This document shows positions 1-8,326 of a stretch of 64,000 nucleotides of DNA, piece after piece; within the stretch, counting starts at the first letter, position 1, and every line of letters begins with the position of its first letter. Made by a program: the position numbers and the translations under genes. This DNA is from JAVBRD01 sp031548365. GTDB taxonomy: Bacteria > Bacillota > Clostridia > Christensenellales > UBA1750. The notes under the pieces were generated by a model, which was not told where the DNA came from, did not search any database, and was given only the letters and a program-made list of their open reading frames with translations. The stretch covers positions 62,001 to 126,000 of the forward strand of contig JAVBRD010000002.1 in assembly GCA_031548365.1 (NCBI GenBank), given 5' to 3'.

Positions 1-91
1 CACCGGGTTTGATGAGGCGATGCTATATCTCCATGGATTTGAGGAAATAGGAAACGATGCCGCACGCGAGGGCTTGGGAGCAACTTGGTAA
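1..91 (+). CDS. 3' end of an unidentified upstream gene (partial)
   Basis: The frame starting at base 2 is open for 29 codons and stops with TAA at 89-91; the last residues read GLGATW. The fragment is too short to assign a family. The next gene begins only 12 bases after the stop, so the two are probably co-transcribed. Coding status is inferred from the open frame and this tight spacing. Confidence 0.45.
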   Translation, partial: TGFDEAMLYLHGFEEIGNDAAREGLGATW

Positions 92-103
92 CGAATTCTA
101 TCT

Positions 104-1348
104 GTGAAAGAAAGGTCGTCGGCATTTTTGAAAATTGTGATTCATCGCGGCACAAGGCAAATCGGAGGCAACATCGTGGAGATTGCCACCGAAAGCACCA
201 AAATCATTTTGGACTGCGGGAAAAACCTGCCGCCATTGGACGGTAAATACATCCAGGACGAAATCGAGATCGACGGCCTGACGCGCGGCAATAGCGCCTA
301 TGACGCTGTGTTCGTTACCCACTACCACGCTGACCACTGCGGCCTTGTTGAAAAGATCAACAGCGATATCCCGATTTATATGAGCCGCGAGACCAAGAAC
401 GTGCTGGACATCATCTCGGATTTCGTGGACATCCCCTTGCCCCGCGCCGATCGCATTTTGCAGCCAGGGCAAGAGGTTTGCGTTGGGGATATCCGCATCC
501 TGCCCCTTGAGGTGCGGCACAGCGCACAGGGCGCGCTGTTGTTTCGGGTGGAGGCGGATGGCAAAAAACTCCTTTATACCGGGGACTTTAACCACATCGA
601 CGACGGTTATCGGGCGCTTCTCGGAAAGCTGGATGTGATGCTGTGCGAAGGGACAAATATCGGCGCGCGAAACGGCCTGACGGAAGCGGATGTTGAGCGT
701 GAGATGGCGCGGATGATGAGCGAGACTCAGGGACAGGTGTTCATCCTCTGCTCGACCACAAATATCGACCGCATCCGGCGCGTTGAACGCGCTTGCCACC
801 GGAGCGGGCGCACGATAGCGCTTGACCCCTTTGCGAAAGCCATTCTCGACAAGATTGCCCGGACGCTTTTTATTGACCCTGTCGGCTTTGTCCCCCGCTT
901 CATCGATGCAGAGAAAACACCTCGCTCACATAAATACCTTATCACAAAATGCGATGTGGATTGGAACGGAAGCCAGACATTTTCCAGCGCGCAAGCCGTA
1001 TCGAAGATGACAAACCTCACTTTTTTGGTGCGGCAGACGATGGGAGAATTTCTTAAGCGGCTAAACGGCCTGACGCCGCTTGAAGGCTCGACGCTGATTT
1101 ACTCCATGTGGCGCGGCTATGAGAACAAGCCTGAGACGAAGCTTTTTTTGGATTTGTGTAAATCCCTCGGTATGAGGATTGAGTATCTGCACGCAAGCGG
1201 TCATGCCTACCGAGAGGCGCTGGAGGGTACAATTCTGAATCTTAAACCGGAGGTGTTGATCCCCATCCACACCGAGAGCGCGGAGGCGTTCCGCGAGATA
1301 CACAAAAATGTGATACTGCTTGGTGACGGTGTGGTTTTGGATTGCTAA
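104..1348 (+). CDS. MBL-fold metallohydrolase, RNase J-like (beta-CASP type)
   Basis: This is a cytoplasmic metallo-beta-lactamase-fold hydrolase of 414 residues from a GTG start. The zinc motif HYHADH lies at about residues 73-78, a second metal-ligand region (VRHSAQG, YTGDFNH) follows, and the C-terminal half carries LHASGHA and IPIHTE. Those last two resemble the C-terminal motifs of RNase J and related beta-CASP nucleases. RNase J proteins are usually about 550 residues with a long C-terminal domain, so this is a shorter relative and its RNA-degrading role is inferred. The start is uncertain: homologues commonly begin near the segment IVIHRGTRQIGG, so a start a few codons downstream is possible. 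Confidence 0.8.
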   Translation: MKERSSAFLKIVIHRGTRQIGGNIVEIATESTKIILDCGKNLPPLDGKYIQDEIEIDGLTRGNSAYDAVFVTHYHADHCGLVEKINSDIPIYMSRETKNVLDIISDFVDIPLPRADRILQPGQEVCVGDIRILPLEVRHSAQGALLFRVEADGKKLLYTGDFNHIDDGYRALLGKLDVMLCEGTNIGARNGLTEADVEREMARMMSETQGQVFILCSTTNIDRIRRVERACHRSGRTIALDPFAKAILDKIARTLFIDPVGFVPRFIDAEKTPRSHKYLITKCDVDWNGSQTFSSAQAVSKMTNLTFLVRQTMGEFLKRLNGLTPLEGSTLIYSMWRGYENKPETKLFLDLCKSLGMRIEYLHASGHAYREALEGTILNLKPEVLIPIHTESAEAFREIHKNVILLGDGVVLDC

Positions 1349-1843
1349 AAATTGCTAGCAGAGGAGGTTGTAGGGGACTACTGTAACTGGTGCTGCTGAT
1401 TGGCGTTGAACATAACGGCAAAGCGCTGGCGAAGCGAAGGGCATAGCGGGCTTTGGCTGCGGATGATTCATCGTACAGGAGACGCTTGCCGGAGCGCCCG
1501 GGATGCTTTGACTCACAACCCTCGGCTCGTAGAGCGTCTTACGATGGGGGTAATATTGTCGCTGCGATCATTCACATATCATGCTGCCAAAGCTGTTCGG
1601 CATCGTGCTTTGCATTCTCGTGCAGATCGGGTTATAAAGCCAACGGATCGGGGGCGTGTGCGAATGACGCGCCCCTGATCCTTGTGCCAAGAGGAAAGCG
1701 ATACCGGCTCTGGAAAAGTAATCGAAAGCAAGAAGGAGTTGGCCTGAGGATACCCCGCCGCGCCCGTGTGCGCGGATTCTTGCCCGAATGCGAAACCGGA
1801 CTCCGCCTTGGCGCATACAATGGCAGAAAGGGAGGTTGAGCTC
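1349..1843 (+). other. intergenic stretch with no convincing gene
   Basis: Overlapping short frames occur here on both strands, but none has a good ribosome site or a recognisable product. An imperfect GC-rich hairpin (1645-1681) is the only structure noted. No tRNA fold or clear promoter was seen. Confidence 0.5.
1645..1681 (+). terminator. possible weak terminator hairpin
   Basis: GGATCGGGGGCG pairs imperfectly with CGCCCCTGATCC across a 13-base loop. No T-run follows, so it could be another RNA structure rather than a true terminator. Confidence 0.3.
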
Positions 1844-4800
1844 GTGAAAATAACACGCCGCCGAGGGATGTGCCCACGTTGCAACGGCGCCTCCTGCTGC
1901 CGTTGCCATCCCACAGGCTCGAATACATACCGTCCGGGTCATTGCTTTACCGGAGGCTCCTGCTGTGCGCGAGGCTCGGGAAAACCGTGCTACTGCCGCA
2001 CTTACGTACCCTGCCGACCGTGCAGGATGTGTTTTTTGGATATCATAGGCCCCGCCAACGGTTCCACCGAAGTCGATTCCGAGGCGCCCATCACCGGAAC
2101 CGGCACGCCGTGCTGTGAGGCGGAACTCACCATCGACGGCGCGTTCGTCGGGCGCGTCCCCATTGACCAAAGTGGCCGGTGGGTTTATCAGCCGCCTGTC
2201 CCCTGGACAGCCGGCGTGCACTGCGCGCGGACCGTCCTGCGCTGCCCCGGAGACGACTGCGCAAATCCCCTCGAAGATACCACCTGCTTTGAGGTCCCCG
2301 GCATCACGATTACCGGCCCCGAAGACGGCGGCGGAGCGGACCCGGAAGACCCCGTCACCGGAACCGGCGAACCCGGCTGCGAAGCGGAACTCTTTGTCGA
2401 CGGCGTGTCTGTCGGGCGGGTGCCCATCGACGCGAACGGAGACTGGGTGTACGAGCCGAATCCGCCTTGGACGCAGGGGCGTCATTGCGTGCGCGCGGTG
2501 CTCAGGTGCCCGGGTGACACAAACCCCAACCCGCCGCAGGATGACACCTGCTTTGACGTAACCTATCCCGCTTGTCCGCCGCCGCCCATCGATCTGCCCG
2601 AAATGAACGAGGTTCTCGCGTCATCAAGGCCGTCTATCGCCGGGCGCGGCATCCCGAACAGCCAGGTTCAGGTCTGCGTTTACAACAGCTCCGGAGCGAT
2701 CGTCTTCTGCGAGACCACGGCGCTGTTTGAGGATGGCGAATGGGGTGTGCAGCCGCCAAGCGACCTGCCCGACGGCACATACACCGTAGTAGCCACCCAG
2801 CTGGGCGGGCTGTGCATCCCCTCCGACGCCTCGCGCGCGTTTTCAATCTTCACGGTGGACACCAGCTTCCTGAACGTCAACCTGATATCGTTGGTGCGCG
2901 GCTCGGTGTTACGTAAGGTGGACATGGTGATGACCGGCACTGCCTCGCCAAGTACCACGCTGTCGATCTACTATCTGCTTTTGACCCCCGGCCAACCCAC
3001 TCCCACCGAAGCGGAGGTCATCGGCTACAGCAATCCCACCACGCTGACCGACGGCAACGCGGTGCGCGGGCAATTCACGCGCTCGCTGTCAGGCGTGACG
3101 CAGACCTTCCCCTTTACGCTGACGGGCAAAGAGAACATTACGCCGCTGGCGCTGGAGACCGGCGTGATGGACGGCTACAATTATGACATCTACGTGGTGG
3201 GCGTGACCACGGAAGGCCGCGGCACAGGCGTGCTGACGCTGTTTCAGTCGGCGATCGGCATGCCGTTCGCCTCGGGCAACGGCGTCGCCGGCGATCCTTT
3301 CTTTGTGCGCATGTGCACGCCTGCCGAGATGGCGTTCTATCCCGATCAGACCCAAGGGAACCCCGGCAACCGGGCGGGAGTTACGGAAAACGCGCGCATC
3401 CTGGACAACATCGAGGGCATGCAGGCGCTGTACGACCAAACAGGCGGCGTGCACGGCATGCCGGACAGTTTGGCGCTGGCATACAGCTTAGACGGTTCGT
3501 TCGATCTGGTCAATTACATGCCCGCCTGGAACGGCAACGGCTGGCGGCCTATCGGCAATGTGGATGCCGGGCTGGTTTCGCTTCCGCTGTCCGGCGAGCA
3601 TGTGTTCACCGGTGTCGCCGACACCCCGCCGGGCGGCGCCGTTATCGGCAATCTGACCATCAACGCCAACGCCACCCCCCAAAGCCCGGTTTTGGTGCGC
3701 GGGCTCTTTGGCCAGGTACGCGGCGTTTCCTTGGAGAGGTTCATTCTCGCCAACGCCTTGTCAGAAGCCATGTTCACCGGAGTCGCCGACACCTCGCTGA
3801 CCGGTAAGATCGGCACGCTGGTCGGTTACATGCAGGGCGGCGTCATCCGCGACATCACGCTCGATCTTGGCCGGGCATCCGGCGGGCGCGCCGGTACCGG
3901 CAGCAACATCGGATACGTCGGCGGTATGGCCGGCGTCCTAGAGGGCGCGATTACCGTCGAGCGCATCAACGCCGCGGAGTTGGTTACCGCCGAGATCACG
4001 CCGCTCTCCGTCAACGCGGGCGGGCTGATCGGGCTGTTGAACCAAGCGGGAGCGAATGCCCTCGTCTCCGATGTGTTCATCGCTCAGGCGGAGGTCACCG
4101 GGTACCAAAATCAGGGCGGCCTGATCGGCTATGTCAGCGCGGGAATAAACTGGATGGATAAAATCCAGATTTCGACAGGCAGCTTTAGCTTCTTTGCGTC
4201 GAATTGCGGCGGCATGATCGGTATGTTCGCGTGCAGCGCTCCATCCAGCATGTCAAACATGGACATATTGCAAATTCAAATCAACGCGCCCAACCCGCAG
4301 ACCACAGCTACGCACCAGGGCGGGCTGATCGGGTTTTCTCGCTTGACCGCGCCGCTGTCGCTGATGAACTCGCAAGTGATCAGCGGGACGATCTACGGAA
4401 ACAACCGCATAGGCGGCGCGTTCGGCACAGTCGAGCTGCGCGCGGGAGGCAGCCGCTTCGAGGCGATCAGCTGCGCGGCCGACGTCATAGGGCGCGCGGC
4501 CTCCATGGGCGGCGTGGCCGGTGCAATGGTCATCATGGCCGCCGACGCGACGACCGACATTGTCAACTGCGTGTGCAGCGCCGCTACGGTATCCGCCATG
4601 GCCACATCGGGCGCCGCCGGGACGAGCGGCGGGTTTGTCGGCTATCTAAGCCTGTCAGGTTTTTCACCCTACCCCACGACGCCCGTCGTCTTTCTTGCCG
4701 ATTGCGCCTCCTCCGCGAATGTCGTCACCAGCGGTCAGGAGTGCGGCGGCTTCGTGGGCCGAACCTCCGGAGCGCAGTACCTGCGCTGCAGGGCGACCGG

Positions 4801-5572
4801 CAGCGTGAACGGGAACGTATGGCTTGGCGGCTTCAACGGCAACACCGACGCGCCCGCGCCTGCCGACCCGCTCAATCCGTCGCTGCAGTTTGTGCTGTGC
4901 CAGGCGCGTGGCGACGTGAGCAGCGCATCCGGCTCTACGGGCGTAACGGACGGCATCGGCGGATTCAGTGGCGCCTGCACTTACGGATTGATCGACCGCT
5001 GCTTCGCGACGGGCAACGTGACCAACGCGACGGCCACACAGAACGGCGGACTCATGGGGGTTAGCAACAACGCGAGCGTTATCCGCGACAGCTACGCCAC
5101 CGGCAGCGTCACCACCAATGCAGCTATCGACGGCGCGCTGTTGGGCATTGGCCGCGGCGTGACGGTAACGCGCTGTTACGCGTCCGGCAGCGTGCAGGGC
5201 GCGCAGATCGTCGGAGGCATTGCGGGACAGATGGACAACGCAGGCGCGAGCGTCGCCGGCGTGAGCAACAGCATCGCCCTGGGTTCATCAGTGGTCGCCA
5301 CCAACGCGAATGGGGCTGTGCACAGGATCTGCGGACAGCTTGGCGCGGGGGCCGGTTTGTCGCAAAACCGCGCCAACCAGTTCATGGCGCTGACCTCCGG
5401 CGGCGTGCCGGTCGCCCCGGTCGACAATCCCAACGGCCTGGACGGGCAAGGCTTTGATCCGACCGACGTGCTCGCCGCCATCACGACTCTGGGCTGGGAC
5501 ACAACGACGGTGTGGGACACCGCGACCATCGCCACGCTGGGCAGGCCCACGCTGATGGGGAATCCGGAGTAA
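1844..5572 (+). CDS. Cys-rich Ig-like and GLUG-repeat protein, putative surface adhesin
   Basis: GTG 1844 is chosen as the start because GGGAGG lies 8 bases upstream; the same frame is open further upstream, including ATG 1820 and ATG 1766. The protein has about 1242 residues. Residues 1-65 are rich in Cys pairs (CPRC, CCRC, CRPCRMC). Two near-identical Ig-like modules follow (about 66-150 and 150-235, sharing the cores VTGTG and GRVPID), then a third divergent one near 245-345. From about residue 560 onward there are many GG(L/F)xG units typical of GLUG repeats, which form right-handed beta-solenoids in bacterial surface proteins. No Sec signal peptide, LPXTG motif or C-terminal membrane segment is visible, so the export route is unclear. 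A role in adhesion or carbohydrate binding is an inference. Confidence 0.75.
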   Translation: MKITRRRGMCPRCNGASCCRCHPTGSNTYRPGHCFTGGSCCARGSGKPCYCRTYVPCRPCRMCFLDIIGPANGSTEVDSEAPITGTGTPCCEAELTIDGAFVGRVPIDQSGRWVYQPPVPWTAGVHCARTVLRCPGDDCANPLEDTTCFEVPGITITGPEDGGGADPEDPVTGTGEPGCEAELFVDGVSVGRVPIDANGDWVYEPNPPWTQGRHCVRAVLRCPGDTNPNPPQDDTCFDVTYPACPPPPIDLPEMNEVLASSRPSIAGRGIPNSQVQVCVYNSSGAIVFCETTALFEDGEWGVQPPSDLPDGTYTVVATQLGGLCIPSDASRAFSIFTVDTSFLNVNLISLVRGSVLRKVDMVMTGTASPSTTLSIYYLLLTPGQPTPTEAEVIGYSNPTTLTDGNAVRGQFTRSLSGVTQTFPFTLTGKENITPLALETGVMDGYNYDIYVVGVTTEGRGTGVLTLFQSAIGMPFASGNGVAGDPFFVRMCTPAEMAFYPDQTQGNPGNRAGVTENARILDNIEGMQALYDQTGGVHGMPDSLALAYSLDGSFDLVNYMPAWNGNGWRPIGNVDAGLVSLPLSGEHVFTGVADTPPGGAVIGNLTINANATPQSPVLVRGLFGQVRGVSLERFILANALSEAMFTGVADTSLTGKIGTLVGYMQGGVIRDITLDLGRASGGRAGTGSNIGYVGGMAGVLEGAITVERINAAELVTAEITPLSVNAGGLIGLLNQAGANALVSDVFIAQAEVTGYQNQGGLIGYVSAGINWMDKIQISTGSFSFFASNCGGMIGMFACSAPSSMSNMDILQIQINAPNPQTTATHQGGLIGFSRLTAPLSLMNSQVISGTIYGNNRIGGAFGTVELRAGGSRFEAISCAADVIGRAASMGGVAGAMVIMAADATTDIVNCVCSAATVSAMATSGAAGTSGGFVGYLSLSGFSPYPTTPVVFLADCASSANVVTSGQECGGFVGRTSGAQYLRCRATGSVNGNVWLGGFNGNTDAPAPADPLNPSLQFVLCQARGDVSSASGSTGVTDGIGGFSGACTYGLIDRCFATGNVTNATATQNGGLMGVSNNASVIRDSYATGSVTTNAAIDGALLGIGRGVTVTRCYASGSVQGAQIVGGIAGQMDNAGASVAGVSNSIALGSSVVATNANGAVHRICGQLGAGAGLSQNRANQFMALTSGGVPVAPVDNPNGLDGQGFDPTDVLAAITTLGWDTTTVWDTATIATLGRPTLMGNPE

Positions 5573-5855
5573 AGATGATCGCTTCCTACAAAACAGGGCA
5601 CCCTAAAACCCGCATTTGGCCTTGAGCATTCACCTCGTAAAAGTCATCTGATGCTCTATATTCCACATCGCTCGGGAACGGGGAGCGCATGGAAACCCCT
5701 ATTCCAAAGGAGTTTGAAGGACGTCGTGGTATGCCGCAGTACGCGGCAATACAGTGTGCCGGTTCTTGGCAGGGTCGAAGCCACCCGCTCGATTCGGTTG
5801 AAATAACAAAAATCCCGCAAACAGCGCGTTTGCGGGATTTTTCGTACCCAATAAC
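5573..5855 (+). other. intergenic stretch ending in a terminator
   Basis: No coding frame is convincing here. The only clear element is the perfect hairpin at 5809-5842. Confidence 0.5.
5809..5845. terminator. strong intrinsic terminator
   Basis: A perfect 14-bp stem (arms 5809-5822 and 5828-5841, core ATCCCGCAAAC) encloses a 5-base loop and has an A-run before and a T-run after. It can work in both directions and most likely ends the GLUG-protein transcript. Confidence 0.85.
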
Positions 5856-6362
5856 ATGATTGGAGCTGGTATCTATATGGACGAGCTCAACCTTTCGCAC
5901 AAACAAAACAACCATCGCAGTGGTCTGTTTGCGTCCCCCATCGTCGGTGGCCTAATCGGCAAGGGCCTCGTGTCCTACTCATCCTCGACCAGTGCGAGCC
6001 GCAATACGAAGCAGAAAACCATGCTCAATGCGTTTTCATGGTCAAGCTGCTGTTCCTCATTACAGATCACCTGTTGCCGTCGGAAATGGATTCCAACTCA
6101 ATCCTCCATCTCCGAAGCGGAACAGGCGGAGCTTGAGGAATTCATCCAAAACGCGAAGATACTCATCAACACGCTCGGGTACAAGGTTTTTGAGGCGATC
6201 ACGGAGGCGGAAGCCAAGAGCGACGGCGACGCCACGGAATACTCCATTGCGATCTCCGGCCATAACGCCCGAGGCATGCCCACTTCCGACGGATTCGTGC
6301 TGTTCAAGGGATCGACGACCCACAGGAATTCTACGGTAAAAACATGGAGTCCCGCATTTTGA
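5856..6362 (+). pseudogene. decayed gene with a DUF4357-like C-terminal domain
   Basis: The open frame encodes 168 residues, but only roughly residues 85-155 look like protein: ISEAEQAELEEFIQNAKI, LINTLGYKVFE and TSDGFVLFKGS. This pattern matches the DUF4357 domain found at the C-terminus of GIY-YIG-nuclease-like proteins. The first 80 residues look out of frame or rearranged, and the frame ends just after the KGS motif, where family members continue. There is no good ribosome site, and a terminator lies immediately upstream. I read it as a remnant. The alternative, a short functional DUF4357 protein, is less likely. Confidence 0.6.
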
Positions 6363-6665
6363 AGCGCATCAACACTTGTCGGGAAACCGGTCAGGTGAAA
6401 GATATGCATACTGCTGTTTTATAGGAGCGTTTTGCTGTATAATCACGATGGTCTATTCATTCGATGGCTGCAAATCAACTGCTGGCTTATCCTGCGGCAC
6501 CGCCTCATCGTCATCGGCGTACTCTATCCCCCGGTGCTCCCGGCGAGTGCGTACGCGGGCCTGATGTCGATTCTCCTGGCGGTCGTGGGCGCGTAAATCA
6601 ACTTCTGCATGTACTACCGGCTGACGGCCGCCGATGTTTCGATGTATGCCAAGGAGGCGCAATCA
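6363..6665 (+). other. spacer before the sulfatase gene with a possible promoter
   Basis: An exact TATAAT (6438-6443) is present, but the -35 region 17 bases upstream (TGTTTT) is poor. A short frame from about 6432 to 6596 translates to a hydrophobic peptide containing LLAVVGA; it has no ribosome site and is probably chance or debris. Confidence 0.4.
6438..6443 (+). promoter_or_regulatory. possible -10 element for the sulfatase gene
   Basis: An exact TATAAT sits about 220 bases before the sulfatase start. It lacks a good -35 at normal spacing, so it is only a candidate. Confidence 0.3.
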
Positions 6666-8006
6666 ATGAAAAAACCCAATGTCATCGTCATCATGACGGA
6701 CGACCAGGGCTATGGGGATCTGAGCTGCATGGGCAATACGGACTTTGTGACGCCGCACATTGACGCTCTGGCATCGCGCGGCGCGCGCTTTGGCTGCATG
6801 TATTCAAACAGCCCCGTCTGCTCGCCCTCCCGCGCGTCATTGCTGACAGGCCGCTATCCCGGCCACGCGGGCGTACGCGCCATTTTGGCGGGTCACAGGC
6901 GCGCGTCGGGCCTCATGCCGGACGCCCCGACTTTGGCCACCGCACTCAAGAAAATCGGCTATAACACGGGCATCATCGGCAAATGGCACCTTGGCCTCGC
7001 GCCTGAAAGCCGCCCTAACAACAACGGCTTTGATTATTTCTACGGTTTCATGGCCGGCTGTATCGACTACTACTCCCACATCTTTTACTGGGGCATGGCC
7101 AACGGGGGCCACAACCCAAGCCATGACCTCTGGGAGAACGACCGGGAAATCTACAACAACGGCGCTTATTTCACAGAGCTCGTATCCGAACGCGCCGTCA
7201 CCTTCATCCGCGAGCGCGCCGGGCAGGATGAGCCGTTTATGCTCTACCTGGCCTACAACGCGCCGCACTATCCCATGCACGCGCCGCAAAAATACATCGA
7301 CCGTTTTCCTCATCTGCCCTGGGACAGGCAGATCATGGCCGCGATGATGAGCGCGGTGGACGACGGCGTCGGCAGCGTGGTGGACGAGCTGGCCCGCTTG
7401 CGCCTGCTCGACAACACCATCATTTACTATCAAAGCGACAACGGCCCCTCGCGTGAGTCGCGCAATTTCATGGATGGGCGCAAGGACCCCTATTACGGCG
7501 GATCGTCGGCGCATTTCAAGGGGCACAAGTTCAGTTTGTTCGAGGGCGGCATCCGCGTTCCCGCCATGATCAGCTATCCCAATGTCATTCCGCAGGGTCA
7601 GGTCATCGAGGAGCCTGTCGCGTCGATGGACATTTTCCCAACCATACTCACAGCGGCGGGAGGCGATGCCGCGGATTATCAGCTTGATGGTTTGGATTTG
7701 TGCGACGTACTCACCAAGGGAGCGAATACGCCTCACGATTATCTGTTTTGGGAAATGGACGCGCAAACGGCCGTCCGCTCCGGCCCGTACAAGCTGGTGC
7801 TGAACGGCGTCTTGGTGGAGGGCGAGCAGCCGCAAGATCCCGTATTTTTATCCAACTTGGATGAGGATCCTTCGGAGCAAAACAATTTGGCTGAGAGCAT
7901 GCCCGAGCTTGCCGAGAAGCTGACTGAGGCCGCCGCCGTCTGGCGCGCAGGCATAGAAGAGCAGTGGGACCTGCAACATAAAAGCCGCTATGAAAAACTG
8001 ACATAA
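6666..8006 (+). CDS. arylsulfatase-family sulfatase (Cys-type)
   Basis: The product is predicted to hydrolyse sulfate esters, probably from sulfated sugars. ATG 6666 follows AAGGAGG at 6651-6657; the frame is open upstream but without another good ribosome site. The 446-residue protein shows the metal-binding TDDQG near residues 11-15 and the sulfatase signature CSPSR at 52-56, whose Cys52 would be converted to formylglycine. GKWHLG further in is a second family hallmark. There is no signal peptide, so it likely acts in the cytoplasm on imported oligosaccharides. Anaerobes normally mature Cys-type sulfatases with a radical-SAM enzyme (anSME), and none is seen in this window. It lies upstream of the heparinase-like genes, which suggests a shared sulfated substrate. 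Confidence 0.9.
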   Translation: MKKPNVIVIMTDDQGYGDLSCMGNTDFVTPHIDALASRGARFGCMYSNSPVCSPSRASLLTGRYPGHAGVRAILAGHRRASGLMPDAPTLATALKKIGYNTGIIGKWHLGLAPESRPNNNGFDYFYGFMAGCIDYYSHIFYWGMANGGHNPSHDLWENDREIYNNGAYFTELVSERAVTFIRERAGQDEPFMLYLAYNAPHYPMHAPQKYIDRFPHLPWDRQIMAAMMSAVDDGVGSVVDELARLRLLDNTIIYYQSDNGPSRESRNFMDGRKDPYYGGSSAHFKGHKFSLFEGGIRVPAMISYPNVIPQGQVIEEPVASMDIFPTILTAAGGDAADYQLDGLDLCDVLTKGANTPHDYLFWEMDAQTAVRSGPYKLVLNGVLVEGEQPQDPVFLSNLDEDPSEQNNLAESMPELAEKLTEAAAVWRAGIEEQWDLQHKSRYEKLT

Positions 8007-8326
8007 CGACCGCCGACCGATGCGCCGCCGCGCGGATGAACGGGCGGCTTGATCGTGTTTTGACGACCAAATCTTCAAAAATCGTTAAGAACGCTTTTGT
8101 GAAAAGCGCTATGCATTGAATGCACCGATGATATCAAGTGGTAAAAGGGTGATGATGCTGGGCTAGACTTCATCGATGATCCGTTTGCGCTTGGTTTGCG
8201 GGCAGGCCTATTCTTGGTCGCACACATTGGAGGTGTTTGCGCAAAAAAATACCCCCTGCGCACCTGCGCCACTCGTGATATGATGGAGCAGGCGATAAAA
8301 CTCCGCGCAGATGAAGGAGGATATAC
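8007..8326 (+). other. intergenic region with hairpins and a promoter
   Basis: There is no gene here. A GC-rich imperfect hairpin (8024-8048) followed by a broken T-tract may end the sulfatase transcript. A perfect 7-bp stem with a GTG loop lies at 8092-8108. A candidate extended -10 for the next gene is at 8276-8284. Confidence 0.5.
8276..8284 (+). promoter_or_regulatory. extended -10 promoter for the first heparinase-like gene
   Basis: TGATATGAT matches the TGnTATAAT extended -10 form with one mismatch. The -35 position is weak (CTGCGC). It lies about 43 bases before the gene start. Confidence 0.45.

Noticed and set aside
1400..1839. Small + strand open frames before the GLUG-repeat protein gene
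   Set aside because: No ribosome site, odd composition, mutual overlap and no recognisable product.
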